A DNA stretch of 64,000 nucleotides, taken from positions 3,911,001-3,975,000 of the forward strand of contig NZ_CP101283.1 of assembly GCF_024298925.1 (NCBI RefSeq), read 5' to 3'. Below are positions 25,214-34,185 of the stretch, piece after piece; the stretch's first letter is position 1; every line of letters starts with the position of its first letter. This DNA comes from Phenylobacterium sp. LH3H17 (GTDB lineage Bacteria > Pseudomonadota > Alphaproteobacteria > Caulobacterales > Caulobacteraceae). A program made the position numbers and the translations under genes. The notes below the pieces were generated by a model. That model did no database searches, had not been told where the DNA came from, and was given only the letters and a program-made list of their open reading frames with translations.

Positions 25214-25245
25214 GGGCGGCTCCGCGAGGGGCCGCCCTTCTTTTT
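25214..25245 (+). terminator. Intrinsic terminator of etfBA
   Basis: A 10-bp stem GGGCGGCTCC / GGGGCCGCCC closes a GCGA tetraloop and is followed by TTCTTTTT. It lies 29 nt after the etfA stop and separates etfBA from the 3-hydroxybutyryl-CoA dehydrogenase gene. Confidence 0.9.
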
Positions 25246-25362
25246 GGACCGCTCTCGCTGCGGCGCAGCAAAAGCCTTGGCGGCGGCGGCCCAGCCTATG
25301 TTAGAAACCCGTCACACGCGGTCGCCTGGGTTTGCGGCCAGGTCATTCGAGGCTCTTTCTGC

Positions 25363-26241
25363 ATGGTTCAGATCAAGACCGTCGGCGTCATCGGCGCCGG
25401 CCAAATGGGCACCGGCATCGCTCATGTCTGTGCGCTGGCCGGCTATGACGTCCTGCTGCACGACGTCAGCGCCGAGAAGATCTCCGCCGGCATCGCCTTG
25501 ATCGAGAAGAACCTGACCCGACAGGTTTCCCGCAACATCATCGACCACGAGGCCGCTCAGGCCGCCATCGCCCGCATCAAACCCGCCGACGAACTGCAGA
25601 CCGTCGCCGCCACCGACCTGGCCATCGAGGCGGCCACCGAGAACGAAGAGGTCAAGAAGAACATCTTCAAGGCGCTCGCGCCGCACCTCGGCCCGAACAC
25701 CCTGCTGGCGTCCAACACCTCGTCGATCTCGATCACCCGCCTGGCCTCGGTCACCGACCGGCCCGAGCGGTTCATCGGCCTGCACTTCATGAACCCGGTG
25801 CCGCTGATGAAGCTGGTGGAGGTGATCCGCGGCATCGCCACCGACGCCCCGACCTACGAGACCGCCGTCAATTTCGCCCGCTCGCTGGGCAAGAGCACCA
25901 CCAACGCCGAGGATTTCCCCGCCTTCATCGTCAACCGCATCCTGGTGCCGATGATCAACGAGGCCATCTACACCCTGTATGAGGGCGTCGGCACGGTGGA
26001 GGCCATCGACAATGCGCTGAAGCTGGGCGCCAACCATCCGATGGGTCCGCTGGAGCTGGGCGATTTCATCGGCCTGGACACCGTCCTGTCGATCATGAAC
26101 GTGCTCTATGAAGGCTTGGCCGACTCCAAGTACCGGCCCTGTCCGCTGCTCGTGAAATACGTCGAGGCCGGCTGGCTCGGCCGCAAGACCGGCCGCGGCT
26201 TCTACGACTATCGCGGCGAGACGCCTGTTCCCACGCGGTAG
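25363..26241 (+). CDS. 3-hydroxybutyryl-CoA dehydrogenase
   Basis: 292 aa. The N-terminal NAD(P)-binding Rossmann motif is GAGQMGTGIAHV. The family signature covers HFMNPVPLMKLVEVI, and the C-terminal dimerisation domain reads NRILVPMINEAIYTLYEGVG and MGPLELGDFIGLD. The length fits stand-alone PaaH/Hbd enzymes rather than the FadB fusion. It interconverts 3-hydroxybutyryl-CoA and acetoacetyl-CoA. With etfBA just upstream (behind a terminator) it forms the familiar etfB-etfA-hbd neighbourhood. Confidence 0.94.
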   Translation: MVQIKTVGVIGAGQMGTGIAHVCALAGYDVLLHDVSAEKISAGIALIEKNLTRQVSRNIIDHEAAQAAIARIKPADELQTVAATDLAIEAATENEEVKKNIFKALAPHLGPNTLLASNTSSISITRLASVTDRPERFIGLHFMNPVPLMKLVEVIRGIATDAPTYETAVNFARSLGKSTTNAEDFPAFIVNRILVPMINEAIYTLYEGVGTVEAIDNALKLGANHPMGPLELGDFIGLDTVLSIMNVLYEGLADSKYRPCPLLVKYVEAGWLGRKTGRGFYDYRGETPVPTR

Positions 26242-26322
26242 GTCCTACCTGCGACGGTTAATCCATTCGACTTGCAAGGCTTGCCCGGCCGATACTCCGA
26301 ATTGATTCGGACCGGCGGGCTT

Positions 26323-27588
26323 ATGCGACAGTTCACGTCGGTGGCGCTTGCGGCCACCTATCTCTGCCTTGCGCTGATCGTCGCCCTCCTGCTGTGGCGG
26401 AACGGCGGCGGCTGGGCCGCGGGCGTCGCGGCCCTGGTGGGCGGCCTGGCGCTATGCGCCTCCATTCACGCCATGGTCTCAGCCAGCCTGAAGATGCGCA
26501 CCCTGCAGCGGGGCCTCGACATGGTGCGCGAGGCCAACACCATCCTGCTGCTGCAGATGGAGAAGATCGACACCCGCCTCTCGGACGTCGTCGAGACCAT
26601 GACCGACGAGGCCGTCCGACGCTCGGAGGAGCTGCACGACGAGGTCCACATCCTGGAGGACCTGGTCCAGCGCATGGGCCAACGCCTTGAGGAGCGGGTG
26701 GCCAGCGCCCCCATCCCCGACCGCCAGCACGACAGCCGCCGCAGCCACCAGTCGGCCGCCCTGCTGGGGACCGTCCGCGACGCCCTGGCCGAGAATCGCG
26801 TCGATCTCTACCTGCAGCCGATCGTCGGCCTGCCCCAGCGGCGCACGGTTTTCTACGAGAGTTATTCGCGGCTGCGAGACGAGACCGGCCGGGTGCTGAT
26901 GCCCGCCGAGTACCTGACCGTGGCCGAGCCCGAAGGGCTGATGACCTCGATCGACAACCTGCTGCTGTTCCGCTGCGTGCAGATCGTGCGCCGGCTGGCC
27001 AAGCAGGACCGCAAGGTCGGAATCTTCTGCAACGTCTCCACCTCCAGCCTGGCCGACGAGACCTTCTTCCCGCAGTTCCTGGAGTTGCTGGCGGCCAACA
27101 AGGACCTGGCCGGGGCCCTGATCTTCGAGCTCGGGCAGGCCGCCTTCGACGCCCGCGGCGCGGTCGAGGCGCGCAACATGGGCAAGCTGGCCGAGCTCGG
27201 CTTCCGCTTCAGCCTGGACAAGGTCATCGACCTCGACATCGACTTCCAGGACCTCGCCCGGTCCGACGTGAAGTTCCTGAAGATCAGCGCCCAGGTGCTG
27301 CTGGACGAGCTGACCGAGACCGACGAGGGCCTGGTCCTGCGCTCCATGCCCGACCTGGCGGCCCAGGACTTCGCCGCGCTCACCCGCCGCTACGGGGTCG
27401 ACCTGATCGCCGAGAAGGTGGAGAGCGAGCGCCAGATCGTCGACATCCTGGAACTCGACATCCAGTACGGCCAGGGTCACCTGTTCGGCGAGCCGCGCCC
27501 CATCCGCGACGCGGTCCTGGCCGAGACCGACCCGCCGGCCGACTTCCTGCGCCCCACCCTGCGTGGCCGGACCGGCCGTCGCGCCTAG
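26323..27588 (+). CDS. tipF: TipF-like flagellar polarity protein with degenerate EAL domain
   Basis: 421 aa from ATG 26323. Two membrane helices (about residues 7-24 and 29-50), a coiled coil (about 55-130), then an EAL domain (about 160-405). Catalytic EAL motifs are partly lost: the EAL motif reads YESYSRL and DDFGxG is replaced by SLDKV, while LQPIV, VKFLKI, AEKVES and GQGHLF remain. TipF of Caulobacter has this layout; it is a c-di-GMP receptor that marks the pole for flagellum assembly. Membrane topology, coiled coil and EAL decay fit TipF better than an active phosphodiesterase. It starts a co-directional run leading to lspA. Confidence 0.82.
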   Translation: MRQFTSVALAATYLCLALIVALLLWRNGGGWAAGVAALVGGLALCASIHAMVSASLKMRTLQRGLDMVREANTILLLQMEKIDTRLSDVVETMTDEAVRRSEELHDEVHILEDLVQRMGQRLEERVASAPIPDRQHDSRRSHQSAALLGTVRDALAENRVDLYLQPIVGLPQRRTVFYESYSRLRDETGRVLMPAEYLTVAEPEGLMTSIDNLLLFRCVQIVRRLAKQDRKVGIFCNVSTSSLADETFFPQFLELLAANKDLAGALIFELGQAAFDARGAVEARNMGKLAELGFRFSLDKVIDLDIDFQDLARSDVKFLKISAQVLLDELTETDEGLVLRSMPDLAAQDFAALTRRYGVDLIAEKVESERQIVDILELDIQYGQGHLFGEPRPIRDAVLAETDPPADFLRPTLRGRTGRRA

Positions 27589-27633
27589 ATCGCCGCATTG
27601 ACCGGGGCGGCCGCGCCCGCTACCGCCCCCGGC

Positions 27634-28497
27634 ATGACCGCGCCCAAGCTGATCTCCGGCCTCGCCGAACTCTCCGACCGCTATGACGTGCTGCTTTCGG
27701 ACGTCTGGGGGGTGATCCACAACGGTCGCGAGAGTTTTCCCGCCGCCTGCGCGGCCCTGGTGAAGTGGCGCGCCGAGCGCGGGCCCGTGATCCTGATCTC
27801 CAACGCCCCGCGCCCCTCCAGCGCAGTCCACGAGCAGCTGGACCAGCTGGGCGTTCCGCGCGAGGCCTGGTCGGCCTTCGTCTCCTCGGGCGACGCCACC
27901 CGGCTGATGCTGGGCGCCCGCGCGCCCGGCCCCGCCTGGGCCATCGGCCCGGATCGCGACGCCCCGCTCTATGAGGGGCTCGACCTCACCTTCGCCGGCC
28001 CCGACGAGGCGGTCTTCATCTCCTGCACCGGGCCCTATGACGACGAGATCGAGGGGCCCGACGACTACGAGGATCGCTTCAAGGCGACCATCGCGCGCGG
28101 CCTCCCGATGATCTGCGCCAATCCCGACATCGTGGTTCAGCGCGGCGACCGCCTGATCTATTGCGGCGGGGCGCTGGCCCAGCGCTATGCCGAGCTGGGC
28201 GGAGAGGTGATCATGGCCGGCAAGCCCTTCGCCCCGATCTATGGTCTGTGCCTGGCCGAGGCCGAGGTGATCCTGGGCCGCGCCGTCGACCATTCCCGGG
28301 TGCTGTGCATCGGCGACGCGGTGGCCACCGACGCCAAGGGCGCCAACGACCAGGGCCTGGACGTGCTGTTCATCGCCAGCGGCATCCATGGGGCCGAGAC
28401 CATCGGGCCCGACGGCCTGGACGCCCAGGCGGTCGGATCGCTGCTCGCCAAGGACGGCGCGCGGGCCAGCTACGCCATCGCCGATCTGGCGTGGTGA
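27634..28497 (+). CDS. HAD superfamily class IIA hydrolase (TIGR01459 type)
   Basis: 287 aa from ATG 27634; an upstream TTG at 27598 would add 12 low-complexity residues. HAD motifs: motif I DVLLSDVWGVIH (nucleophile Asp), motif II ILISNAP, motif III Lys in MAGKPFAPIY and motif IV CIGDAVATDAKGAND. The IIA cap between motifs II and III is present, as in NagD/Pho13 proteins. Likely a phosphatase for a small phosphometabolite. In alphaproteobacteria this subfamily often sits near ribF, as here, so a flavin-phosphate role has been suggested, but this is inference. Confidence 0.85.
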   Translation: MTAPKLISGLAELSDRYDVLLSDVWGVIHNGRESFPAACAALVKWRAERGPVILISNAPRPSSAVHEQLDQLGVPREAWSAFVSSGDATRLMLGARAPGPAWAIGPDRDAPLYEGLDLTFAGPDEAVFISCTGPYDDEIEGPDDYEDRFKATIARGLPMICANPDIVVQRGDRLIYCGGALAQRYAELGGEVIMAGKPFAPIYGLCLAEAEVILGRAVDHSRVLCIGDAVATDAKGANDQGLDVLFIASGIHGAETIGPDGLDAQAVGSLLAKDGARASYAIADLAW

Positions 28498-28539
28498 GCA
28501 AAAGCCGCTAACTAGAGCATCAAACCGGGAGCGGGCGGC

Positions 28540-28962
28540 GTGCAGGGACTGTTCTTCGAAGATCTGGCCGAGGGCCAGTCGGCCGAGACCACCAAGATCG
28601 TGGGCGCGGCCGACGTGGAGGCCTTCGCCGCCGTGTCGGGCGACACCAACCCCGTCCACCTGGACGAGGCCTATGCCCGGAGCACGCCGTTCCAGGGTCG
28701 TATCGCCCACGGCATGCTGTCGGCGGCCTATATCTCCGCGGTGCTGGGCACCCGCCTGCCGGGGCCTGGGGCGATCTACCTCTCGCAGTCGCTGCGCTTC
28801 CGCCGGCCGGTAAAGCTGGGCGATCCGGTGGTGACCCGGGTCACGGTTCAGAGCCTGGACGAACGCCGCGGCCACGCCACCCTCGCCACCGTCTGCCAGG
28901 TGGACGGCAAGACCGTGGTCGACGGCGAGGCCGTGGTCATGGTCCCCCGGAAGCCCAAGTGA
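28540..28962 (+). CDS. MaoC-like (R)-specific enoyl-CoA hydratase
   Basis: 140 aa, GTG start with GGGAG upstream. Single hot-dog domain with the hydratase-2 motif FAAVSGDTNPVHLDEAYA: Asp and His in SGDTNPVH are the catalytic pair of PhaJ. Then GRIAHGMLSAAYISAVLG. It hydrates trans-2-enoyl-CoA to (R)-3-hydroxyacyl-CoA, supplying PHA synthesis or acting on branched substrates. It is too short to be mesaconyl-CoA hydratase. The TGA stop overlaps the GTG start of ribF (GTGA), so the two are coupled. Confidence 0.88.
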   Translation: MQGLFFEDLAEGQSAETTKIVGAADVEAFAAVSGDTNPVHLDEAYARSTPFQGRIAHGMLSAAYISAVLGTRLPGPGAIYLSQSLRFRRPVKLGDPVVTRVTVQSLDERRGHATLATVCQVDGKTVVDGEAVVMVPRKPK

Positions 28963-29903
28963 CGCTCATGCGGATCGTCCACGGCTGGAAAGCGCTTGGC
29001 GAGGCCGACAGGGGTGCGGCGGTTGCCTATGGCAATTTCGACGGCGTCCATCGCGGCCATCAGAAGGTGATCGCTCAGGCGGCCAAGGCGGCGGGCGCCC
29101 TGAACGCGCCGCTGGGCGTCATCAGCTTCGACCCCCATCCGCGCCAGATCTTCCAGCCGGCCGCCCCCAGCTTCCGGATCATGAAGCCCGACCAGCAGGC
29201 CCGGGCGCTCGCGGCCCTGGGCGTCGAGATCTTCCACGTCCTGCCCTTCGACGCGGAGATGGCCAATCTCACCGACCGCGAGTTCGCCACCGAGGTGCTG
29301 GCCAGGGGGCTTGGCGTCCGCCACGTGGCCGTCGGCTTCGACGTGTCCTTCGGCAAGGGCCGAACCGGAAGCCCCGAGCTGATGGCGAAATACGGCGCCG
29401 AGCTGGGCTTCACCGTCTCCATCGCCGAGGCGCTGGGCGAGGGCGATACCAAATACTCCTCCTCCGGCGTGCGCGAGGCCCTGCGCGGCGGACGGCCCCA
29501 GGACGCCGCTCAGATCATGGGCCGCCCCTTCGCCATTGAAGGCGTGGTGGAGCGCGGCCGCCAACTCGGCCGCACCCTGGGCTTTCCCACCGCCAATGTC
29601 GCCCTGACCGACTACGTGATCCCCAAGTTCGGATCCTACGCCACCCGCACCCGCCTGCCCGACGGCCGCGAGATCGCCGGCGTGGCCAATATCGGGGTCA
29701 ATCCCCAGATCCCCGGCGAGATCGCCCCGCGCCTGGAGGTCTGGCTGTTCGATTTCGACGAGGACATCTACGACCAGGTGATCGAGACCGACCTGATCGC
29801 CTTCCTGCGGCCGGAGGCGAAGTTCGCGGACCTTCCGACCATGGTCGCCCAGGTCATGCGCGACGCCGCACAGGCCCGCGCCCTGCTGCTGCCGGACTTC
29901 TGA
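28959..29903 (+). CDS. ribF: Bifunctional riboflavin kinase/FAD synthetase
   Basis: 314 aa from GTG 28959, or 311 aa from ATG 28968. N-terminal nucleotidyltransferase domain: YGNFDGVHRGHQ (HxGH-type ATP site), ISFDPHPRQIF, and the KYSSSGVREALRGG motif. C-terminal flavokinase domain: GRTLGFPTANVAL and the GVANIGVNP motif. It phosphorylates riboflavin to FMN and adenylates FMN to FAD. Standard length. It overlaps MaoC by 4 nt, and ileS follows after 163 nt. Confidence 0.95.
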   Translation: MTLMRIVHGWKALGEADRGAAVAYGNFDGVHRGHQKVIAQAAKAAGALNAPLGVISFDPHPRQIFQPAAPSFRIMKPDQQARALAALGVEIFHVLPFDAEMANLTDREFATEVLARGLGVRHVAVGFDVSFGKGRTGSPELMAKYGAELGFTVSIAEALGEGDTKYSSSGVREALRGGRPQDAAQIMGRPFAIEGVVERGRQLGRTLGFPTANVALTDYVIPKFGSYATRTRLPDGREIAGVANIGVNPQIPGEIAPRLEVWLFDFDEDIYDQVIETDLIAFLRPEAKFADLPTMVAQVMRDAAQARALLLPDF

Positions 29904-30066
29904 GACCTTGGGTTTCGCGTCGGCCTCTGCTACGACCCCGGCGATGACTTCGGTTCGGAAATCCCTGCGAATTATCCGCCCGGCGTGACGCCGCCGGACG
30001 ATCGATCCAGCGCGCGCCGGGTTTCACCCGCACCCTTTTAGTTTCCGAGCCAAGCTGGAAAGTCCT

Positions 30067-33054
30067 ATGGCCGACGTCGCCGAAACCACTACGCGGGACT
30101 ACCGCGAGACCGTCTTTCTTCCCGACACCCCGTTCCCGATGCGCGGCGGCCTGCCCCAGAAGGAACCCGAGATCCTCGCGCGCTGGGCGCAGATGGACCT
30201 CTACAACACGATCCGGGCCGCCCGTCACAAGGCCGGCGCGCCGCTGTTCGTGCTGCATGACGGCCCGCCCTACGCCAACGGCGCCATCCACATCGGCCAT
30301 GCCCTGCAGAAGACCCTGAAGGACTTCGTGGTCCGCTCGCGCTTCGCGCTCGGCTATGACGTCGACTACGTGCCTGGCTGGGACTGCCACGGCCTGCCGA
30401 TCGAGTGGAAGATCGAGGAGGAACTGCGCGGCCAGGGCCGGCGCAAGGACGAGGTCTCCAAGGCCGAGTTCCGCGAGCGCTGCCGCGAATACGCCGCCCA
30501 TTGGATCGAGGTCCAGATGGACGGCTTCAAGCGCCTGGGCGTGCTGGGCGACTGGGAGAATCGCTACGCCACCATGGACTATGGCAGCGAGGCGGCCATC
30601 GTCGCGGAGTTCCACAAGTTCGTGGCCTCGGGCCAGCTCTATCGCGGCTCCAAGCCGGTGATGTGGAGCCCGGTGGAGCGCACCGCCCTCGCCGACGCCG
30701 AGGTCGAGTATCACGACCACATCTCGCCCACCGTCTGGGTGAAGTTTCCGGTGGTCGACTACACGCCCTACGAAGGCCTGTCCGGCGACGCCGACCAGGA
30801 CGACGCCATGCCGGCCGGAACCGCCGAGGCCCAGGCCCAGGTGGACTCCTCGCTGAACGGCGACCAGGCCTGTGTCGTCATCTGGACGACCACGCCCTGG
30901 ACCCTGCCGGCCAACCGGGCGATCTCGTACAACCGCGCGATCTCCTATGGGGTCTACGAGGTCGAGGCCATGGAGACCGGCCTGGAGTTCGAGCCCTGGG
31001 CCAAGCCCGGCGACCGCCTGATCCTGGCCGACAAGCTGAAGGACGACGTCTTCGCCGCCGCCAAGATCGCCTCGGCGCGGCGGCTGGAGACCTTCGACCC
31101 GGCCGGCATGGTCTGCGAGCATCCGCTGGCGGCGCTGGACACCCACTACAGCTTCCAGGTCCCCCTGCTGGACGGCGACCATGTCACCGACGACGCCGGC
31201 ACCGGCTTCGTCCATACCGCCCCCGGCCACGGAGCGGACGACTACATGGTCTGGCTGGCCCACGGTCATCGCGAGATCCCGGAGACCGTCGATCCGGACG
31301 GGGCCTACTATCCGCATGTGGCGCTGTTCGGCGGCCTGAAGGTCCTGGAGACCGAGGGCAAGAAGGCCGGCAAGTTCGGCCCGGCCAACGGGGCGGTGAT
31401 GGACAGGCTGATCGAGGCCGGCCGCCTGCTGGCCCGCGGGCGTTTGGCCCACTCCTATCCGCACTCCTGGCGCTCCAAGGCGCCGGTGATCTTCCGCAAC
31501 ACGCCGCAATGGTTCGTCCGCATGGATGAGCCCCTGAAGGACGGCCGCACCCTGCGCGAGACCGCCATCGAGGCGATCGAGGCCACCGCCTTCTATCCCG
31601 AGGCCGGGCGCAACCGCATCCGGGCCATGGTCGAGAGCCGGCCTGACTGGCTGCTGAGCCGCCAGCGGGCCTGGGGTTCCCCGCTGGCCATGTTCGTCGA
31701 CAAGGAAACCGGGCACCCGCTGCATGACGAGGACGTCAATGCGCGCATCGTCGAGCTGATCGCCAAGGAGGGGGCCGACGCCTGGTTCACCCGGCCGGTC
31801 AGCGACTTCCTGGGCGTCCACGATCCCGAGCGCTTCGAGAAGATCGAGGACATCCTCGACGTCTGGTTCGATTCCGGCTCGACCCACGCCTTCACCCTCG
31901 AGAACCGCCAGAATACCCACTGGCCCGCCGACCTCTATCTGGAAGGCTCCGACCAGCATCGTGGCTGGTTCCAGTCCTCGCTGCTGGAAAGCTCCGGCAC
32001 CCGCGGCCGGGCGCCCTATGACGCGGTTCTCACGCACGGCTTCACCGTCGACGAGAACGGCGAGAAGATGTCGAAGTCGAAGGGCAACACCGTCGAGCCC
32101 CAGACGGTGATCAAGGACTCGGGCGCGGAAATCCTGCGCCTGTGGGCGGCCATGGCCGACTACACCGACGACCAGCGGATCGGCAAGACGGTGCTGGCCA
32201 CCACCACCGACGCCTATCGCAAGCTGCGCAACACCGTACGCTACCTGCTGGGCGCGCTCGCAGGCTTCACCGACGAGGAGGAGGTCGACTATGCCGACCT
32301 GCCCCCGCTGGAGCGCTTCGTCCTCCACCGGCTTTGGGAGTTGGACGGCCAGGTGCGCGCCGCCTATCGCGACTACATCTTCCAGGATGTGTCCCGACCC
32401 GTGCTGGAGTTCTGCCAGAACGAGCTCTCGTCGCTGTTCTTCGACATCCGCCGCGACGCCCTCTATTGCGACCAGCCCGGCAGCATGCGCCGGCGCGCCG
32501 CGCGCACCGTCATGGACCTGGTCTTCGAGCGGCTGACCATCTGGATGAGCCCGCTCATCCCGTTCACGACCGAAGAAGCCTGGACCACCCGCTTCCCGGA
32601 CGCCGGCTCCAACAGCCTGCGGGTGTTCCCCGACACCCCGGCCGAATGGGCCAATCCGGCCGAAGCCGAACGCTGGGCCAAGGTGCAGGCGGTGACCTCG
32701 GTGGTCACCGGCGCCCTGGAGGTCGAGCGTCGCGAGAAGCGCATGGGCGCGGCGCTGGAGGCCGCTCCCAGGGTGCATGTGGGCGATCCGGCCGTGATCG
32801 CCGCCTTCGACGGCCTGGACCCCGCCGAGGTGTTCCGCACCAGCCAGGCGACACTGGTCCAGGGCGACGGGCCCGCCGCGGCCTTCCGCCTGGCCGAGTC
32901 GCCCGGGATCGCGGTCGAGCCGGTGCGGGCCGAGGGGACCAAGTGCGCCCGCTCCTGGCGCATCCTGCCGGAGGTGGGCTCCGACCCCCGCTATCCCGAC
33001 CTCAGCCGGCGGGACGCCGAGGCCGTGGCGGCCTGGGACGCGGCGCGCGCGTGA
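30067..33054 (+). CDS. ileS: Isoleucyl-tRNA synthetase
   Basis: 995 aa. Class I motifs: PPYANGAIHIGHAL with HIGH at 75-78 and KMSKS at 667-671. The CP1 editing domain contains WTTTPWTLPANRAISY, here with a small internal doubling (NRAISY twice in a row) and a low-complexity insert after TPYEGLSGDAD. The C-terminal zinc region is degenerate: of the four Cys that bind zinc in E. coli IleRS only one is seen (KCARSW). A 974-aa antisense frame over this gene is an artefact of GC bias. The TGA overlaps the lspA GTG start. Confidence 0.97.
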   Translation: MADVAETTTRDYRETVFLPDTPFPMRGGLPQKEPEILARWAQMDLYNTIRAARHKAGAPLFVLHDGPPYANGAIHIGHALQKTLKDFVVRSRFALGYDVDYVPGWDCHGLPIEWKIEEELRGQGRRKDEVSKAEFRERCREYAAHWIEVQMDGFKRLGVLGDWENRYATMDYGSEAAIVAEFHKFVASGQLYRGSKPVMWSPVERTALADAEVEYHDHISPTVWVKFPVVDYTPYEGLSGDADQDDAMPAGTAEAQAQVDSSLNGDQACVVIWTTTPWTLPANRAISYNRAISYGVYEVEAMETGLEFEPWAKPGDRLILADKLKDDVFAAAKIASARRLETFDPAGMVCEHPLAALDTHYSFQVPLLDGDHVTDDAGTGFVHTAPGHGADDYMVWLAHGHREIPETVDPDGAYYPHVALFGGLKVLETEGKKAGKFGPANGAVMDRLIEAGRLLARGRLAHSYPHSWRSKAPVIFRNTPQWFVRMDEPLKDGRTLRETAIEAIEATAFYPEAGRNRIRAMVESRPDWLLSRQRAWGSPLAMFVDKETGHPLHDEDVNARIVELIAKEGADAWFTRPVSDFLGVHDPERFEKIEDILDVWFDSGSTHAFTLENRQNTHWPADLYLEGSDQHRGWFQSSLLESSGTRGRAPYDAVLTHGFTVDENGEKMSKSKGNTVEPQTVIKDSGAEILRLWAAMADYTDDQRIGKTVLATTTDAYRKLRNTVRYLLGALAGFTDEEEVDYADLPPLERFVLHRLWELDGQVRAAYRDYIFQDVSRPVLEFCQNELSSLFFDIRRDALYCDQPGSMRRRAARTVMDLVFERLTIWMSPLIPFTTEEAWTTRFPDAGSNSLRVFPDTPAEWANPAEAERWAKVQAVTSVVTGALEVERREKRMGAALEAAPRVHVGDPAVIAAFDGLDPAEVFRTSQATLVQGDGPAAAFRLAESPGIAVEPVRAEGTKCARSWRILPEVGSDPRYPDLSRRDAEAVAAWDAARA

Positions 33055-33542
33055 GCACCCCGTCCGTCTCCAAGCTCGGCTGGTGGGCCTATCTGCTGGC
33101 CGCCGTCGTGATCGCCACCGACCAGGCGTCCAAGTACTGGATCCTGACGGTCTACGACCTGCCGTCGCGGTTCTCGGTCCCCATCGCGGGGCCGTTCTCC
33201 CTGACCATGGTCTGGAACAAGGGGGTCAGCTTCGGCCTGTTTCGCGCCGACCAGGACCTCACGCGCTGGCTTCTGAGCGCCTTCGCGGTGATCGTAGCAG
33301 GCGTGCTGGCCTGGTGGGCGCGGCAGGCCCCCCGCGCCTCCCTCGCGCTGGGCCTAGGCCTGGTGATCGGCGGGGCGTTGGGCAACGCCATCGACCGTGT
33401 CCGGTTCGGCGCGGTGGCCGACTTCCTGGACTTCCAGCGGCTGGGTTTCTTCCCCTGGGTGTTCAACGTCGCCGACAGCGCCATCACCGTCGGGGTGGTC
33501 TTCTTATTGCTCGATTCCCTGCGTAAAGAGCCTGCGACCTAA
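33051..33542 (+). CDS. lspA: Lipoprotein signal peptidase (SPase II)
   Basis: 163 aa from GTG 33051, overlapping the ileS stop (GTGA). Four membrane segments. The catalytic aspartates are Asp115 in GNAIDRVRFG and Asp142 in FNVADS, with DQASK at 24-28 and NKGVSFG at 56-62. It cleaves prolipoprotein signal peptides before the lipidated Cys in the inner membrane. The ileS-lspA order is conserved widely. The next gene encodes a lipoprotein, a likely substrate. Confidence 0.95.
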   Translation: MSTPSVSKLGWWAYLLAAVVIATDQASKYWILTVYDLPSRFSVPIAGPFSLTMVWNKGVSFGLFRADQDLTRWLLSAFAVIVAGVLAWWARQAPRASLALGLGLVIGGALGNAIDRVRFGAVADFLDFQRLGFFPWVFNVADSAITVGVVFLLLDSLRKEPAT

Positions 33543-33548
33543 TCCGCG

Positions 33549-33577
33549 TTGGCGTGGTTTACGCTTTGCGTTATTCA
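33549..33577 (+). promoter_or_regulatory. Candidate sigma-70 promoter for the lipoprotein gene
   Basis: TTGGCG (33549-33554), 17-nt spacer, TATTCA (33572-33577), 45 nt before the lipoprotein ATG. It could give this gene expression independent of ileS-lspA. Assigned from pattern alone. Confidence 0.35.
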
Positions 33578-33621
33578 AACTCCCTTCCCGGCCGGGGGGC
33601 GGCCTTAGGAGCTATGTTTTT

Positions 33622-34185
33622 ATGAGCTTGAACCGTGTGATCGTGGCGACCGCCCTGGTGGCGGCGACGGGTCTTTCGGCCTGCAGTTCCACGCGCAACG
33701 CGCTCGGCATGACCAAGGTCACCCCCGACGAGTTCCGTGTGGTCTCCAAGGCGCCGCTGGTGGTGCCGCCGGACTACGCCCTGCGTCCGCCCGCTCCTGG
33801 CGAGCCGCGCCCGCAGGAACTGCAGCCCGAGAGCGCGGCGCGCAACGCCCTGCTCGGCCAGCGCGACGCCCAGGCCCGGTCCGAGGGCGAGAAGCTGCTG
33901 GTGGCCAAGGCCGGCGCCGACAAGGCCGACCCGCTGATCCGCTACGTGGTCGACGATGAGACCGGCGACCTGTCGCACAAGGAAAAGAGCTTCGCCGACC
34001 GGGTGATGTTCTGGAAGAGCGACAAGGCCCCCGCCACGGCGGCGACCACCGCCGCGGCCGGCGACAATGTCGAGGCGCCTATCGACGCCGCGGCCGAAGA
34101 GGCCCGGGTCAAGGCCCTGACCGGCGGCGGCGCGGTGGTCATCTCCCGCGAAAAGTCCTCGCGCATCAAGCTGCCGGGCCTCTAG
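33622..34185 (+). CDS. Lipoprotein, DUF3035-like
   Basis: 187 aa from ATG 33622. Lipobox GLSAC puts the lipidated residue at Cys21. The mature part begins with TPDEFRVVSKAPLVVPPDY and LRPPAPGEPRPQ, the Pro-rich N-terminus typical of DUF3035 (beta-barrel assembly-associated BamF-like) proteins of alphaproteobacteria, then a long Ala/Glu-rich helical tail. Likely outer-membrane anchored. It lies directly downstream of lspA. Its 3' end overlaps the convergent LysR gene by 20 nt. Confidence 0.8.
   Translation: MSLNRVIVATALVAATGLSACSSTRNALGMTKVTPDEFRVVSKAPLVVPPDYALRPPAPGEPRPQELQPESAARNALLGQRDAQARSEGEKLLVAKAGADKADPLIRYVVDDETGDLSHKEKSFADRVMFWKSDKAPATAATTAAAGDNVEAPIDAAAEEARVKALTGGGAVVISREKSSRIKLPGL

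Noticed and set aside
26479..28875. 798-aa open frame antisense to tipF and the HAD gene
   Set aside because: It spans two unrelated genes and a gap on the other strand with no domain of its own; a GC-bias shadow.
29854..32778. 974-aa open frame antisense to ileS
   Set aside because: It mirrors the high-GC third positions of ileS, has low-complexity Gly/His/Asp-rich sequence and no family; ileS is complete on the other strand.
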